Of a stretch of 64,000 nucleotides of DNA, positions 19,159 to 28,808 are shown one piece after another. Every line of letters starts with the position of its first letter. The first letter of the stretch is position 1. Below the pieces are notes generated by a model. That model had not been told where the DNA came from and searched no databases. It saw only the letters and a program-made list of their open reading frames with translations. This DNA comes from Oceanimonas doudoroffii (lineage in GTDB: Bacteria; Pseudomonadota; Gammaproteobacteria; Enterobacterales; Aeromonadaceae). The DNA is taken from NCBI RefSeq assembly GCF_002242685.1, contig NZ_NBIM01000010.1, positions 7,562 to 71,561 on the forward strand. Reading direction: 5' to 3'. A program made the position numbers and the translations under genes.

Positions 19159-20442
19159 ATGCCCGTTATCAGACTGTTCAGAATACTGCCCCGCGGCCAC
19201 CGCATTGCCATTTCGATTCTCGCCGCCGGCATGGGATTGCTGACCTTGCTCCCCAGCGAATCGGCCCTGGCCAGCCGCGACCGCCCCACCGGGATCACCG
19301 TCGGCGAGCCCCAGACCCTGCCGCTGGAGGTGGAAAACATTCCGTTTATCGATAATCGCATCCACACGCGTGAGCAGGTGGTGCAAATCCGCTCCGGCGA
19401 CACCCTGTCGCTCATCTTTGCCCGACTGCAGCTGCCCTCGGCCCTGCTGCACAATATCAGCCAGCTGTCGACCGCCGCGCCGCTGCAAACCCTGCACCCG
19501 GGGGACAAGCTGACCTTTCGCCTTGATCGGGAAGACCGCTTCGTCGGCCTGCAATATCCCCTCGATGCCGCCCGCACCCTGGAAATTCGCCAGGGCCAGG
19601 ACGGGTTGGAAAGCCGGGTACACAGTGTGGAACTGGAAAGTCGCAACAAGTTTGCCCAGGGCAAGGTCGACTCCAGTTTCTGGAATGCCGGGGTCTCCGC
19701 CGGGCTCAGTGCTGGCCAGATCATGAGCCTGGCCGGCATGTTCGCCTGGGATCTGGACTTTGCCCTCGACATTCGCGCCGGCGACCACTTCACCGTGCTG
19801 TTTGAAGAAACCTACAAAGACGGCTTTCGCGTGGGCACCGGCGATATTCTTGCCGCCGAGTTCGTGAACCAGGGCAATGTCTATCGGGCGGTGCGCCACG
19901 ACGACGGCAATTATTACTCGCCGGAAGGCCGGGCCATGCGCAAGAGCTTTCTGCGCGCCCCGGTGAACTTCAGCCATATCAGTTCCAACTTCAACCCGCG
20001 CCGGTTGCATCCGGTCACCGGTCAGGTGCGGCCGCACCGCGGCATTGATTATGCCGCCCGCACCGGTACTCCCGTGGTGGCGGCGGGCAGCGGCGTGGTG
20101 ACCGAGTCGGGCTACAACCGCTTTAACGGCAACTATGTGTTTATTCGCCATGACGGCACCTACCTCACCAAGTACCTGCACCTGCATGAACGGCTGGTGA
20201 AAAAGGGACAGAGGGTGAAGCAGGAGCAAAAAATCGGCACCGTGGGCGCCACCGGCCGAGTGACCGGTCCACACCTGCACTACGAGTTTCTGGTCAACGG
20301 CGTGCATCAGGATCCCAAAACCGTCAAGCTGCCCCAGGCCGCCAAGCTGCCGGCGGCAGAGCTGGCCCGCTTTCAGCCCAGGGCCAACCAACTGCTGGCC
20401 CAGCTGACCCGGGTCAGCGAGATCATGCTGGCAAAAAATTAG
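19159..20442 (+). CDS. MepM/YebA-like M23 murein DD-endopeptidase
   Basis: Envelope peptidase expected to cut D-Ala–meso-DAP cross-links so that new murein can be inserted. The ATG at 19159 gives 427 residues, close to MepM of E. coli (440). An N-terminal membrane anchor (about 14-30) is followed by a LysM/OapA-like segment (VQIRSGDTLSLIFARLQLP). The C-terminal M23 LytM domain has the zinc ligands in HRGIDYA and in GPHLHYEF, plus the HLH element. The leading SSNFNPRRLHPVTG block matches MepM closely. A terminator shared with the convergent HIT gene follows. I recall a tyrS-linked M23 peptidase in Vibrio; the E. coli gene is elsewhere. Confidence 0.88.
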   Translation: MPVIRLFRILPRGHRIAISILAAGMGLLTLLPSESALASRDRPTGITVGEPQTLPLEVENIPFIDNRIHTREQVVQIRSGDTLSLIFARLQLPSALLHNISQLSTAAPLQTLHPGDKLTFRLDREDRFVGLQYPLDAARTLEIRQGQDGLESRVHSVELESRNKFAQGKVDSSFWNAGVSAGLSAGQIMSLAGMFAWDLDFALDIRAGDHFTVLFEETYKDGFRVGTGDILAAEFVNQGNVYRAVRHDDGNYYSPEGRAMRKSFLRAPVNFSHISSNFNPRRLHPVTGQVRPHRGIDYAARTGTPVVAAGSGVVTESGYNRFNGNYVFIRHDGTYLTKYLHLHERLVKKGQRVKQEQKIGTVGATGRVTGPHLHYEFLVNGVHQDPKTVKLPQAAKLPAAELARFQPRANQLLAQLTRVSEIMLAKN

Positions 20443-20489
20443 CTGCCGGTTCTCGGCATTGGCACGGGAACGTCGCCCCGGCTTCAATA

Positions 20490-20520
20490 AAAAACGGCCC
20501 GCTTGCTGCGGGCCGTTTTT
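20490..20520. terminator. Bidirectional terminator between the M23 peptidase and HIT genes
   Basis: Arms AAAAACGGCCCGC and GCGGGCCGTTTTT pair around TTGCT. The HIT gene stop codon overlaps the last T. Confidence 0.93.
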
Positions 20521-20948
20521 TATTCGCTGGACACAAAGTCGGGCAGGCTTGCCAGTCGCTCGCGCCAGCTGGCCGCCTCGGCCTCGAGATTCTGATAGGG
20601 GCTGGCCTCAAAACGACCCCAAATGGGGCCGGGCCAGGCATCATCCCCGGTAAAGCGGGCGACATGATGCAGATGAAGCTGGGGCACCATGTTGCCCAGT
20701 GCCGCCACATTGAGCTTGTCCGGCAACAGCGCTGTTTCCATCAGCCGGCCAAGGGCACAGGACTCGCGCATCAGCTGTTGCTGCTCGTCCTCACTCAAAT
20801 GATGGATCTCACGAATATCGGCACGCCGGGGCACCAGGATCAGCCAGGGATAGCGGCCGTCTTTGGCGAGCAACACTCGGCTCAGGGGCAGATCACCCAG
20901 CACCATACCATCGGCCGCCAGGCGCTCGTGCAACACAAAGCCGCTCAT
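20520..20948 (-). CDS. HIT-domain protein
   Basis: A 142-residue member of the histidine-triad superfamily, small nucleotide hydrolases or transferases. The triad is visible as QLHLHHVAR near residue 90. Upstream, ILVPRR and IHHLSEDEQQQLMRE correspond to the usual substrate-cradle strand and helix. The substrate cannot be predicted. It overlaps the preceding glutaredoxin-like gene by four bases (ATGA), so the two are translationally coupled. Its stop lies within the terminator stem region. Confidence 0.85.
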   Translation of the reverse strand: MSGFVLHERLAADGMVLGDLPLSRVLLAKDGRYPWLILVPRRADIREIHHLSEDEQQQLMRESCALGRLMETALLPDKLNVAALGNMVPQLHLHHVARFTGDDAWPGPIWGRFEASPYQNLEAEAASWRERLASLPDFVSSE

Positions 20949-21271
20949 GAATCCTTGCCGAAATGCATCCGCAGGTAGGCGGCAATATCCGCCGACTCAT
21001 ACAACCAAAAATAGTCGCCGTTGTCCTGTTCAATACGCAGGCAGGGCACCATACGCTGACCACCGCCGGCCATCAGCGCCTGCAGGTGTTCGGAGTCATT
21101 GGTGTCGTACTCGGCCAGTTCCAGGCCCAGTTCGGCCACCACGGCTTTAACACGCTGGCAATAGGGACACCATTCTTTCTGATACAGCGCCAGCCGCTCG
21201 GGGCTGTTTACCGCCGGCGCCGCCTCGGCGGCCTGGCTTGCACCGCCGCCAAAAAAGTCAAACAGGGACAT
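20945..21271 (-). CDS. Glutaredoxin-like protein
   Basis: A 108-residue thioredoxin-fold protein. The redox-active dithiol is Cys35-Pro-Tyr-Cys38 in QKEWCPYCQR, and a cis-proline segment (MVPCLRI) follows. About 24 residues of Gly/Ala-rich sequence precede the fold, and a signal peptide is not obvious. It probably reduces disulfides or glutathione adducts. It lies eight bases after erpA and overlaps the HIT gene. Linkage to an Fe-S carrier suggests, but does not show, a role in cofactor or redox homeostasis. Confidence 0.85.
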   Translation of the reverse strand: MSLFDFFGGGASQAAEAAPAVNSPERLALYQKEWCPYCQRVKAVVAELGLELAEYDTNDSEHLQALMAGGGQRMVPCLRIEQDNGDYFWLYESADIAAYLRMHFGKDS

Positions 21272-21278
21272 ATGCGCC

Positions 21279-21623
21279 TCAGATGCTGAAGGAAGAACCG
21301 CAGCCGCAGGTGCTGGTGGCGTTGGGGTTGGTCACCAGAAAGCGGGAGCCTTCCAGGCCTTCCACGTAATCGACGGTGCCGCCCACCAGATACTGCAGGC
21401 TCATGGCATCCACCACCATGACGATGCCGTTCTTTTCGATCACGGTGTCGCCGTCGTTGCTGCTTTCGTCAAAGGTAAAGCCGTACTGAAAACCGGAACA
21501 GCCGCCGCCGGTAATATAGACCCGCAGCTTCAGATTGGGGTTTTCCTCTTCGGCGATCAGGGCCTTGACCTTGTTCGCTGCCGCATCACTCATCTGGATC
21601 GGCAGGGGGACTGCTTCGCTCAT
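21279..21623 (-). CDS. erpA: ErpA, A-type iron-sulfur cluster carrier/insertion protein
   Basis: Delivers Fe-S clusters to apoproteins, in E. coli notably IspG and IspH. From the ATG at 21623 the protein is 114 residues, the same as E. coli. The three cluster-ligand cysteines are at the same positions: Cys42 in GGGCSGF, and Cys106 and Cys108 in [12 protein letters not shown] precedes the start. A longer frame start lacks support. It is divergent from hemL, as part of the conserved hemL–erpA–yadS–btuF–mtn neighbourhood. Confidence 0.96.
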   Translation of the reverse strand: MSEAVPLPIQMSDAAANKVKALIAEEENPNLKLRVYITGGGCSGFQYGFTFDESSNDGDTVIEKNGIVMVVDAMSLQYLVGGTVDYVEGLEGSRFLVTNPNATSTCGCGSSFSI

Positions 21624-21793
21624 CACTACCTCGTTAATATCGGTGTCGGCAAAATTATCCAATACCCGACCAATCAGTTCAAGTATTGTGCGACTCAGGC
21701 CGATTCTCGGCCTGAGTGGATTTTGTTATAGTCGGCCCACACCGGCCGCCACGCCGCGGCCTTTCACGCTCATGAACACCAAGGATTATGTGC

Positions 21794-23080
21794 ATGTCCA
21801 AGTCTGACGAACTCTTTAACCAGGCCCGCCGCTTTATTCCCGGCGGTGTCAACTCACCGGTGCGCGCCTTCAGTGGCGTGGGTGGCACGCCCCGTTTTAT
21901 CGAGCGCGCCGACGGCGCCCGCATGTATGACGTGGATGGCAACAGTTACATCGATTACGTGGGTTCCTGGGGTCCGATGATTCTGGGCCACAACGCCGCC
22001 GTGGTAAAAGATGCGGTGATCGAGGCCGTGTCCCGCGGCCTGAGCTTTGGCGCCCCCACCGGGGTGGAAGTGACCATGGCCGAGAAGGTGTCCCAGCTGG
22101 TGCCCTCCATGGAGCAGGTGCGCATGGTCAACTCCGGCACCGAGGCCACCATGAGCGCCATTCGTCTGGCTCGGGGCTTTACCGGTCGCGACAAGATTCT
22201 GAAGTTTGAAGGCTGCTACCACGGTCATGCCGACTGCCTGCTGGTCAAGGCCGGCTCCGGTGCCCTGACCCTGGGCCAGCCCAATTCCCCCGGTGTGCCC
22301 GCCGACTTTGCCAAGCACACCCTGACCTGCACCTTTAACGATCTGGACTCGGTGCGGGCCGCCTTTGAGGCCGCCCCCGCGGACATCGCCTGTATCATCG
22401 TGGAGCCGGTGGCCGGCAACATGAATTGCATTCCCCCCGCCCCCGGCTTCCTGGAAGGCCTGCGCACCCTCTGTGACGAGTTCGGTGCCCTGCTGATCTT
22501 TGACGAAGTGATGTGCGGTTTCCGCGCGTCTCTGGGCGGCGCTCAGGAGCGCTTTGGTGTGAAACCCGATCTGACCACCCTGGGCAAGATCATCGGCGGC
22601 GGCATGCCGGTGGGCGCCTTTGGCGGTCGCCGTGACGTGATGGAGCACCTGGCGCCCACCGGCCCCGTGTATCAGGCCGGCACCCTGTCCGGCAACCCGG
22701 TGGCCATGGCCGCGGGCCTGGCCACCCTGAACGCCATCGGCCAGCCCGGTGTGTACGAAGCCCTGGAGCGAAAAACCAAGGAGCTGGTGGATGGCCTGCA
22801 GGCCGCGGCAGACAAGCACGGTATCCCCTTTACCACCAACCGGGTCGGCGCCATGTTTGGTTTCTTCTTTACCGAGGAGAAAAACATCAGTTGCTACGAG
22901 CAGGTCACCCGCTGCGATCTGGGCGTCTTCAAGCGCTTCTTCCACCTGATGCTGGATCACGGCGTCTACCTGGCTCCCAGCGCCTTTGAAGCGGGCTTTA
23001 TGTCTCTGGCCCACGGTGAGCAGGAAATTGCCGACACCCTGGCCGCCGCCGACAAGGCCTTTGCCGCGCTCAAGGGCTAA
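21794..23080 (+). CDS. hemL: HemL, glutamate-1-semialdehyde 2,1-aminomutase
   Basis: PLP enzyme making 5-aminolevulinate for tetrapyrroles by the C5 pathway. The 428-residue product starts [18 protein letters not shown]. The ATG at 21794 is chosen over one two codons earlier because AAGGA lies eight bases before it. Family motifs include [29 protein letters not shown] and the Schiff-base lysine in [18 protein letters not shown]. The gene connects to siroheme (cysG, also in this window) through uroporphyrinogen. A 17-bp hairpin terminator made from a repeat-family module follows it. Confidence 0.97.
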   Translation: MSKSDELFNQARRFIPGGVNSPVRAFSGVGGTPRFIERADGARMYDVDGNSYIDYVGSWGPMILGHNAAVVKDAVIEAVSRGLSFGAPTGVEVTMAEKVSQLVPSMEQVRMVNSGTEATMSAIRLARGFTGRDKILKFEGCYHGHADCLLVKAGSGALTLGQPNSPGVPADFAKHTLTCTFNDLDSVRAAFEAAPADIACIIVEPVAGNMNCIPPAPGFLEGLRTLCDEFGALLIFDEVMCGFRASLGGAQERFGVKPDLTTLGKIIGGGMPVGAFGGRRDVMEHLAPTGPVYQAGTLSGNPVAMAAGLATLNAIGQPGVYEALERKTKELVDGLQAAADKHGIPFTTNRVGAMFGFFFTEEKNISCYEQVTRCDLGVFKRFFHLMLDHGVYLAPSAFEAGFMSLAHGEQEIADTLAAADKAFAALKG

Positions 23081-23120
23081 GGTTTAAGCAAACCGGTTTC
23101 GAGAAACAGTAACTGGGATT

Positions 23121-23189
23121 GCCGTAACGAAGTCAAAAGCCTGCTGCGAACATTCATGTTGTTCGCAGCAGGCTTTTTTAATGAGTGGC
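23121..23189 (+). repeat. 69-bp hairpin module, copy D
   Basis: This is the same 69-base module as 40867-40935 and the minus strand of 46419-46487. All copies run from GCCGT(A/G)ACGAA to TGAGTGGC with a central inverted repeat containing CGAACAT. It stands alone here, without the other mosaic blocks, 40 bases after hemL. Confidence 0.85.
23135..23177 (+). terminator. hemL terminator formed by the repeat module
   Basis: Perfect 17-bp arms (AAAAGCCTGCTGCGAAC and its complement) enclose a nine-base loop. The 3' arm runs into six T. Confidence 0.9.
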
Positions 23190-23246
23190 TTTCGCCGTGG
23201 CGTGTCGGTGGAGGTACCCTGTAGTTTCGATCGCCAGACTCTCCTC

Positions 23247-23672
23247 CTACGCCGGCCGCTGAATCTCCACCAAGGGTGCCTCCAGCAGCTCCACGCTGTT
23301 GCCGTCAGGGTCCATGATAAACACATACCGCTCACAGGTCTGGCCCGGTACCGGGGTCGGCTTGTCGGCCAACAGTCCGGCACCGTGCAGGCTGCTTAAC
23401 GCATTGTCCAGATCCTCCACCTGCAACGCGAAATGCCTGAGCCCCAGCCGATGACCATGGGCCCAGGGCGGTAGCGCCGCCAGATCCGGCTCGTCCGCCG
23501 GGCGAAAACAGTACAACTCCAGTCGCGCCTGCCCCAGGCGCAGGTGACAGATCTGCAGCACGCCCTGCTCATCCTGCCAGCGATAATCCGGCTCAAAACC
23601 GAGCCCCCGGTAAAACCCTTCGGCCGCATCCAAGTTTCGCACGTTCAGGGTTACATGATGAAAAGCAAACAT
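23247..23672 (-). CDS. VOC-family (glyoxalase/bleomycin-resistance fold) protein
   Basis: A 141-residue protein of the vicinal-oxygen-chelate superfamily. It has two βαβββ halves: the first begins FHHVTLNVRNLDAAEGFYRGLGF, with a later H in ICHLRLG, and the second begins LRHFALQVEDLDNALS and ends DPDGNSVELLE. The histidines and glutamate needed for a metal site are present. The ATG at 23672 has GGAGGTG eight bases upstream. The substrate is unknown; lactoylglutathione lyase is possible but not shown. It lies between hemL and mrcB, an insertion relative to E. coli. Confidence 0.8.
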   Translation of the reverse strand: MFAFHHVTLNVRNLDAAEGFYRGLGFEPDYRWQDEQGVLQICHLRLGQARLELYCFRPADEPDLAALPPWAHGHRLGLRHFALQVEDLDNALSSLHGAGLLADKPTPVPGQTCERYVFIMDPDGNSVELLEAPLVEIQRPA

Positions 23673-23751
23673 GGCGGTCACCTCCGTCTCTCTATTCAGC
23701 ATATACGGAGACGGCGGCTTTCACCCGTTTGAAGAAAAGCGGCCCCAACAA

Positions 23752-23778
23752 CAAGGGGGAGCAAACTGCTCCCCCTTG
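23752..23778. terminator. Hairpin after mrcB
   Basis: Arms CAAGGGGGAGCA and TGCTCCCCCTTG pair around AAC immediately after the mrcB stop. The minus-strand tail TTGTTG is a poor T-run, so termination is likely but imperfect. Confidence 0.6.
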
Positions 23779-23783
23779 CGGCC

Positions 23784-26114
23784 TCAGCGGGCGAAGTTAA
23801 AGATATCCCGCAGCCAGTCGCTAACCTGCTCGCCGGAAGGCAGCTCGGGCAGGGAAGGCTGGCAGCCGCGTATCGGCGGCAGGTCATGGGTGCGGGCCGG
23901 CAGCAGCCGGGTCTGCTCACAGCGGGGATCGGCGGGCTGGCCGTCGCTGAGGGCGAAATTCACCTGATCAATGCCTGGTGGCGGCGTCAGCTCCAGAGAG
24001 TCCACGCCCCGGCCATCCAGATAGCGGCTGTATACCCGCAGCGCGCCACTGGCGCCGGTCAGCCCGGTGACGCCGTTGTCGTCCCGACCGACCCAGGCGG
24101 TAACCAGCTCCTCGTTGTCAAGGCCGGCAAACCAGGCGTCACGCAGATCATTGGTAGTACCGGTCTTGCCCGCCATTACCCGGTTGGGAAAGCGCGCCGC
24201 CAGGTGGGCGGCGGTGCCGCCGGCCACGGCGCGGGTCATGGCATAGAGTCCCAGGTAGCCCGCCTCCGGTTCCAGCACCTGCCTTGCCTGGGCATTATGC
24301 TGATAGATCAATTCGCCCTCTTCATCCTGAATGGCACGAATCGAAGTGAGCGGCTGGTGCAGGCCCTGATTGGCCAGGGTCAGGAACAACTGATTCACCT
24401 CAAAGGGGGTCAGCTCCAGGGTGCCCAGCAACATGGACGGATAGGGCGGAATCGGCTGCTCCACACCCAGGCGCCGCAGCCCGTCCACCACCTTGTCCAG
24501 CCCGATCGCCATGCCCAGATTGACCGTGGGCACGTTGAGGGACTTGGCCAGGGCATCCACCAACAGCACATTGCCGCGATACTGGCGATCGTAGTTCTTG
24601 GGCCGCCATACCTGACCGCCTTCGCTGCGCAGGGTCACCGGCTCGTCCTTCAGGGTGCTGGCCAGGGTAAAGCCGCTTTCCAGCCCCAGGGCATAAACCG
24701 GCGGCTTGATCAACGAACCGATGGGGCGGCGCGCCGACAGCGCCCGGTTAAAGCCGGCAAAGGCCGGATCGGCCCCGCCCACCACGGCGCTGACCTCGCC
24801 CTTGCGCCAGTTGGACACCACCATGGCGGCCTCCAGATCATTGCGCTTGGTGTTGGCGCGCAGCTGCTTGATCTGCTCGGCCACCGCCTGCTCGGCGGTG
24901 TGCTGGGCGATGGGATCCAGGCTGGTGAAAATGCGCAGCCCGTTCTGATTGAGAAACTCGGGACCAAAGCGGCCCTGCAGCTCATTTCTGAGCAGGCCCA
25001 TAAAGGCCGGGGTGCGGCCATAGCCCATCCGGCCCCGCTCGATCAGTCCCAGATCCCGACTGCTGGCCCGCTCATAGGTCTGCCGGTCAATGTGGCCCTC
25101 GTTGGCCAGCAAACGCAGCACCAGATCCCGCCGCTCCCGGGCCCGTTCGGCATTACGCCAGGGGTCATAGAAGGACGGGCCCTTGACCAGCGCCACCAGC
25201 AGCGCCATTTGATCCGGGTTCAGTTCATTGATGGGCAGGCCGAAATAGAAATAACTGGCCAAGCCAAAACCGTGGACACCCTTGGCGCCGTTCTGGCCCA
25301 GATAGACCTCGTTGAGGTAGGCCTCGAGGATCTCGTCCTTGTCATAGCGAAAGTCGATGATCAGGGCCATGTAGGCTTCCTGAACCTTGCGCCACAGGCT
25401 GCGATCCTGGGTCAGAAAGAAGTTCTTGGCCAGCTGCTGGGTCAGGGTACTGCCTCCCTGCACCGTGCGACCGGCCTTGATATTGACCACCAGGGCCCGC
25501 AGTATCGCCAGCGGTGACACGCCGTCATGCTGGTAGAAGTCACGGTCCTCCACGGTGATCAGCGTCTGCACCAGCAGCTCGGGCACCTGATCCAGGCGCA
25601 CCAGCAGCCGGTCTTCCCGTTCATCCACGTTGAGCCGGTCCAGCAGCACCGGATCCATGCGCGCATAGCCCAGCTCCCGGCCGTTGTCCGGGTTCTGCAT
25701 GCGACTCAGGCGCTGGCCGTCAAAGCTCAGCAACAGGGTGCGGGACTGCTCGGCGCCGTCGGAAAAGTTGAACGGCCGGCGGTGAATTTCAATGCGGTTG
25801 TTGCTCACCGCATACTCGCCGGGCCGGGACGGGCTGGCCACCTTGCGGTAGTTGAGCAACTGCAGCTCACGCAGCATCTGGGCGTGAGACAGCTTCTGGC
25901 CCGGGAACAGCTCCAGCGGCCGGCTGTAGACCAGCGCCGGCAGCGCCCATTTCTGCCCTTCAAAGCGGGCGCGCACCTGACTGTCCAGGTAAATGCCGAA
26001 AACGCCAATCAATACGGCGCCCACCAGGGCCAGCTTGAGCATCAGCCCCCAGCCAAACCGGCGCTGTTTCTTCACCGGCTTTTTACGGGTTTTGCGGGTT
26101 GTCTTTTTTGCCAT
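23784..26114 (-). CDS. mrcB: PBP1b-type bifunctional transglycosylase/transpeptidase
   Basis: Class A penicillin-binding protein that polymerises glycan strands and cross-links peptides. The 776 residues have a basic cytoplasmic start, one membrane segment (about 24-43) and a UB2H-like domain (about 60-150). The GT51 domain has catalytic Glu189 (ITVEDRDFYQHDG) and GGSTLTQQLAKN. The transpeptidase domain has Ser467 (GSLIK), SLN at 525-527 and KTGT at 650-653. It is shorter than E. coli PBP1b (844), mainly at both termini. It follows hrpB by two bases, as in E. coli. Confidence 0.95.
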   Translation of the reverse strand: MAKKTTRKTRKKPVKKQRRFGWGLMLKLALVGAVLIGVFGIYLDSQVRARFEGQKWALPALVYSRPLELFPGQKLSHAQMLRELQLLNYRKVASPSRPGEYAVSNNRIEIHRRPFNFSDGAEQSRTLLLSFDGQRLSRMQNPDNGRELGYARMDPVLLDRLNVDEREDRLLVRLDQVPELLVQTLITVEDRDFYQHDGVSPLAILRALVVNIKAGRTVQGGSTLTQQLAKNFFLTQDRSLWRKVQEAYMALIIDFRYDKDEILEAYLNEVYLGQNGAKGVHGFGLASYFYFGLPINELNPDQMALLVALVKGPSFYDPWRNAERARERRDLVLRLLANEGHIDRQTYERASSRDLGLIERGRMGYGRTPAFMGLLRNELQGRFGPEFLNQNGLRIFTSLDPIAQHTAEQAVAEQIKQLRANTKRNDLEAAMVVSNWRKGEVSAVVGGADPAFAGFNRALSARRPIGSLIKPPVYALGLESGFTLASTLKDEPVTLRSEGGQVWRPKNYDRQYRGNVLLVDALAKSLNVPTVNLGMAIGLDKVVDGLRRLGVEQPIPPYPSMLLGTLELTPFEVNQLFLTLANQGLHQPLTSIRAIQDEEGELIYQHNAQARQVLEPEAGYLGLYAMTRAVAGGTAAHLAARFPNRVMAGKTGTTNDLRDAWFAGLDNEELVTAWVGRDDNGVTGLTGASGALRVYSRYLDGRGVDSLELTPPPGIDQVNFALSDGQPADPRCEQTRLLPARTHDLPPIRGCQPSLPELPSGEQVSDWLRDIFNFAR

Positions 26115-26116
26115 AA

Positions 26117-28549
26117 TCAGTGCTTCATGTGTTTTTTGGTGTGCCGGGTGGGCGCCGTATTGGCGGGATCATCGGGCCACGGGTGTTTGGGGTAGCGTCC
26201 GCGCATTTCCTTTTTTACCTCCTGGTAGGCTCCTGCCCAGAAGGCGGCCAGATCCCGGGTGAGCTGCAGTGGCCGGCGCGCCGGCGACAACAGCTCAAGC
26301 ACCAGCGATACTCGGCCATCGGCCAGGGTGGGCGAACCGGCCTGGCCAAACATTTCCTGCAGTTTCACCGGCAATACCGGATCTTCTGCCTCACGGTAGC
26401 GAATGGCGGCCCGGGTTCCGGTGGCCAGTTCAAGGTGGCTGGGTAGCAGAGTATCCAGCAATTGCCGTTGTGACCAGTCCAGCCGGCTCAGCAAAATACC
26501 ATGCCAGTCGAGCCTGGCCAGCTCGTCCCAGCGCCCGAGCCCGAGCAGGTGGGGCAACAGCCAGTGTTCCGCCTCGTTCAGCCAGGCGCTGTCGTCGCAG
26601 CCGGCAAAGCCCCGGTCGGCCAGTTTTTGTCCGGCCAGGGTCATTCGCAGCCAGGTTTGCCGTGCCTGTTCATTGAGCGGCAGCGCGCCCCAGCCGCGTT
26701 TTTGTACTTCCTGCAACAGGCACCGAGCCCGCTGCTCCGGGCTGACCGTGTTGAGCGGCGTGCGCCGCAGCACCAAGTTGCCAAAGCACCAATGGCGCTC
26801 GGCCCGCACTCGGTTGGCACCGTCGTCCCATTCCAGTTGCTCGCGCTCGCAAAAGCGCGCCGGCACAAAGCGCTGCAACTGCTCCAGCGTCACCGGCTCG
26901 GCGGCCTGCACAAACACGCCCCGCTCGCCCCGACCCAGGCCCGCCACCGCCAGCCAGTCCTTGCCGGTAAGCGGGCTACCCTCGGGCAGATCGGCGCTGA
27001 GGCCGCCGGCCAGGCCATAACGACGCCCGGTGCGCAGCTGCCCCACCCAGTCGGGCCGGGCGTTGGCCAGCAGGGGCCCCACATAGGTGCCCATCGGCTC
27101 GGCCACGGGCTGATTAACCCGCTCAAACCAGCGCCGGGCGCCGGCCTTGAGTCGTCCCCTGGCTGCCAGTAGCTGGCCCGACAGCGGGCCGTCGCCGGGT
27201 CGGCCTTCTTCCAGCAGCGCCAACAACCAGGCGCCGTCGGCCAGGGCACCGGCGTGTCCCTGTTGCTGCCACTCCAGCGCGGTCAGCAGCAGCTGCCCCA
27301 ACCAGGGCTCGCATCCCAGCTGCCAGACGCGGCGCCCCAGGAAAGTGAGCTGGTTGCCGGCCAGCATGCCCAACGCCGCCAGTTGCGCCCGGGCCGCCGC
27401 CAGTTGGGGGGCCGGCGGCGAGGTCAGCAGCGGCAGCCACTCGGGCTCGGCGCCCCAGGCGGCGCACTCCAGCACAAACCCGGCCAGATCGCTTTGTTCG
27501 ATTTCCGCCGGCCGGCGCGGCGCCAGCCGCTCCTGCTGCTCTCTGCTCCACAACCGAATGCAGGTGCCCGGCTGCAAGCGCCCGGCCCGGCCGGCTCGCT
27601 GAGCGGCCGAGGCCTGACCGATAAGCCGGCTGTGCAGTTGGGTCATGCCGGCTTCCGGATCAAACCGGGCCAGACGCTCCAGTCCGGAGTCCACCACCAT
27701 GCGAATGCCTTCAATGGTGAGCGAGGTTTCCGCCACATTAGTGGCCAGCACCACCTTGCGCCGGCCCTCGGCCGCCGGAGCAATGGCCGCCTGCTGTTCG
27801 GCAATTGAAAGGCGACCATAGAGCGGCCTGAGTTCAACCTCGCCGGGCAGGCGCTCCCGCAGCCACTCCTCGGCCCAACGAATTTCCCGCTCGCCAGGCA
27901 GAAAGGCCAGCAGGCTGCCGTCTTCATTACCGAGGGCATCCAGCACCGCCCGGCCCAGGCTTTCCTCCAGCCGGCTGTGCTGATTGCGGGGACGGTATTC
28001 CAGTTCAACGGGAAAACTTCGCCCTCGGCTCACCACCAGCTCGGCCTCGGGCAGCAGGGTGTCGAGGGCCAGGCCCTCCAGGGTGGCCGACATCACCATG
28101 ATCTTGAGATCGTCGCGCAGGGCCTGACATTCCAGGGCAAAGGCCAGGGCCAGATCCGCCTGCAGGCTGCGCTCGTGAAATTCGTCAAAAATCAGCAGCG
28201 AGACACCAGCAAGCTCGGGGTCTGCCTGCAGCATGCGGGTCAGCACCCCTTCGGTAACGACTTCCAGCCGGGTCTGCTTGCCGCTGCGGCTTTCACCGCG
28301 CATGCGATAACCCACGGTCTGGCCGGGCTGCTCACCCAACTGGCTGGCCAGATACTGGGCTATGCTGCGGGCCGCCAGCCGGCGCGGCTCCAGCATAATA
28401 ATGCGACCGTCAATGGCCGGCTGTTGCAGCAGCCACAGCGGCAGCCAGGTGGACTTGCCGGCGCCGGGGGGCGCCTCAACGATAATCTGGCTGGCCGCCA
28501 GCGCCTGTTGCAGGCGAGGCAGGGCCTCTGTGATGGGTAGCTGATTCAC
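26117..28549 (-). CDS. hrpB: HrpB, DEAH-like ATP-dependent helicase
   Basis: Superfamily 2 RNA-type helicase of 810 residues. Walker A is APPGAGKST at 26-34 and motif II is DEFH at 122-125. Motif III is SATLEG, and a C-terminal HrpB domain ends with the characteristic PKHPWPDDP segment. In several proteobacteria HrpB has been connected with RNA processing, but its precise role is not settled. It is the upstream partner of mrcB, with only two bases between them, so it probably shares its transcript. Confidence 0.95.
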   Translation of the reverse strand: MNQLPITEALPRLQQALAASQIIVEAPPGAGKSTWLPLWLLQQPAIDGRIIMLEPRRLAARSIAQYLASQLGEQPGQTVGYRMRGESRSGKQTRLEVVTEGVLTRMLQADPELAGVSLLIFDEFHERSLQADLALAFALECQALRDDLKIMVMSATLEGLALDTLLPEAELVVSRGRSFPVELEYRPRNQHSRLEESLGRAVLDALGNEDGSLLAFLPGEREIRWAEEWLRERLPGEVELRPLYGRLSIAEQQAAIAPAAEGRRKVVLATNVAETSLTIEGIRMVVDSGLERLARFDPEAGMTQLHSRLIGQASAAQRAGRAGRLQPGTCIRLWSREQQERLAPRRPAEIEQSDLAGFVLECAAWGAEPEWLPLLTSPPAPQLAAARAQLAALGMLAGNQLTFLGRRVWQLGCEPWLGQLLLTALEWQQQGHAGALADGAWLLALLEEGRPGDGPLSGQLLAARGRLKAGARRWFERVNQPVAEPMGTYVGPLLANARPDWVGQLRTGRRYGLAGGLSADLPEGSPLTGKDWLAVAGLGRGERGVFVQAAEPVTLEQLQRFVPARFCEREQLEWDDGANRVRAERHWCFGNLVLRRTPLNTVSPEQRARCLLQEVQKRGWGALPLNEQARQTWLRMTLAGQKLADRGFAGCDDSAWLNEAEHWLLPHLLGLGRWDELARLDWHGILLSRLDWSQRQLLDTLLPSHLELATGTRAAIRYREAEDPVLPVKLQEMFGQAGSPTLADGRVSLVLELLSPARRPLQLTRDLAAFWAGAYQEVKKEMRGRYPKHPWPDDPANTAPTRHTKKHMKH

Positions 28550-28808
28550 GGGGTTACTCGGCTGGCCTTGAAACCGCTATATTGTGCCAAAAGCCCGGGC
28601 AAAGGACTATGGAGCTGGAGCTGTTTAACCGCTGCCCGCCGGTTCGGCAGGTTCTCAAACGGAACGCGCACCGAAGATTGTGTATAGTGGTTTACAGGTA
28701 ACCCTGGACGGTTTATTACGCTAACGTTAGGCATTGTTGAGTGGTCGTGCCTGGTACCGCGAAACCACTACATTCAAACGCTCCTGGCGAGCCAGGTAAG
28801 AGACATCA

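Noticed and set aside
23084..23383. Minus-strand frame after hemL
   Set aside because: It crosses the terminator hairpin and is out of frame with the VOC gene. The Trp/Arg-rich product is typical of a shadow frame.
28609..28701. A 30-codon plus-strand frame upstream of the GGDEF-EAL gene
   Set aside because: AAAGGA lies only two bases before the ATG, and the predicted peptide is Arg-rich without structure. Nothing supports translation.
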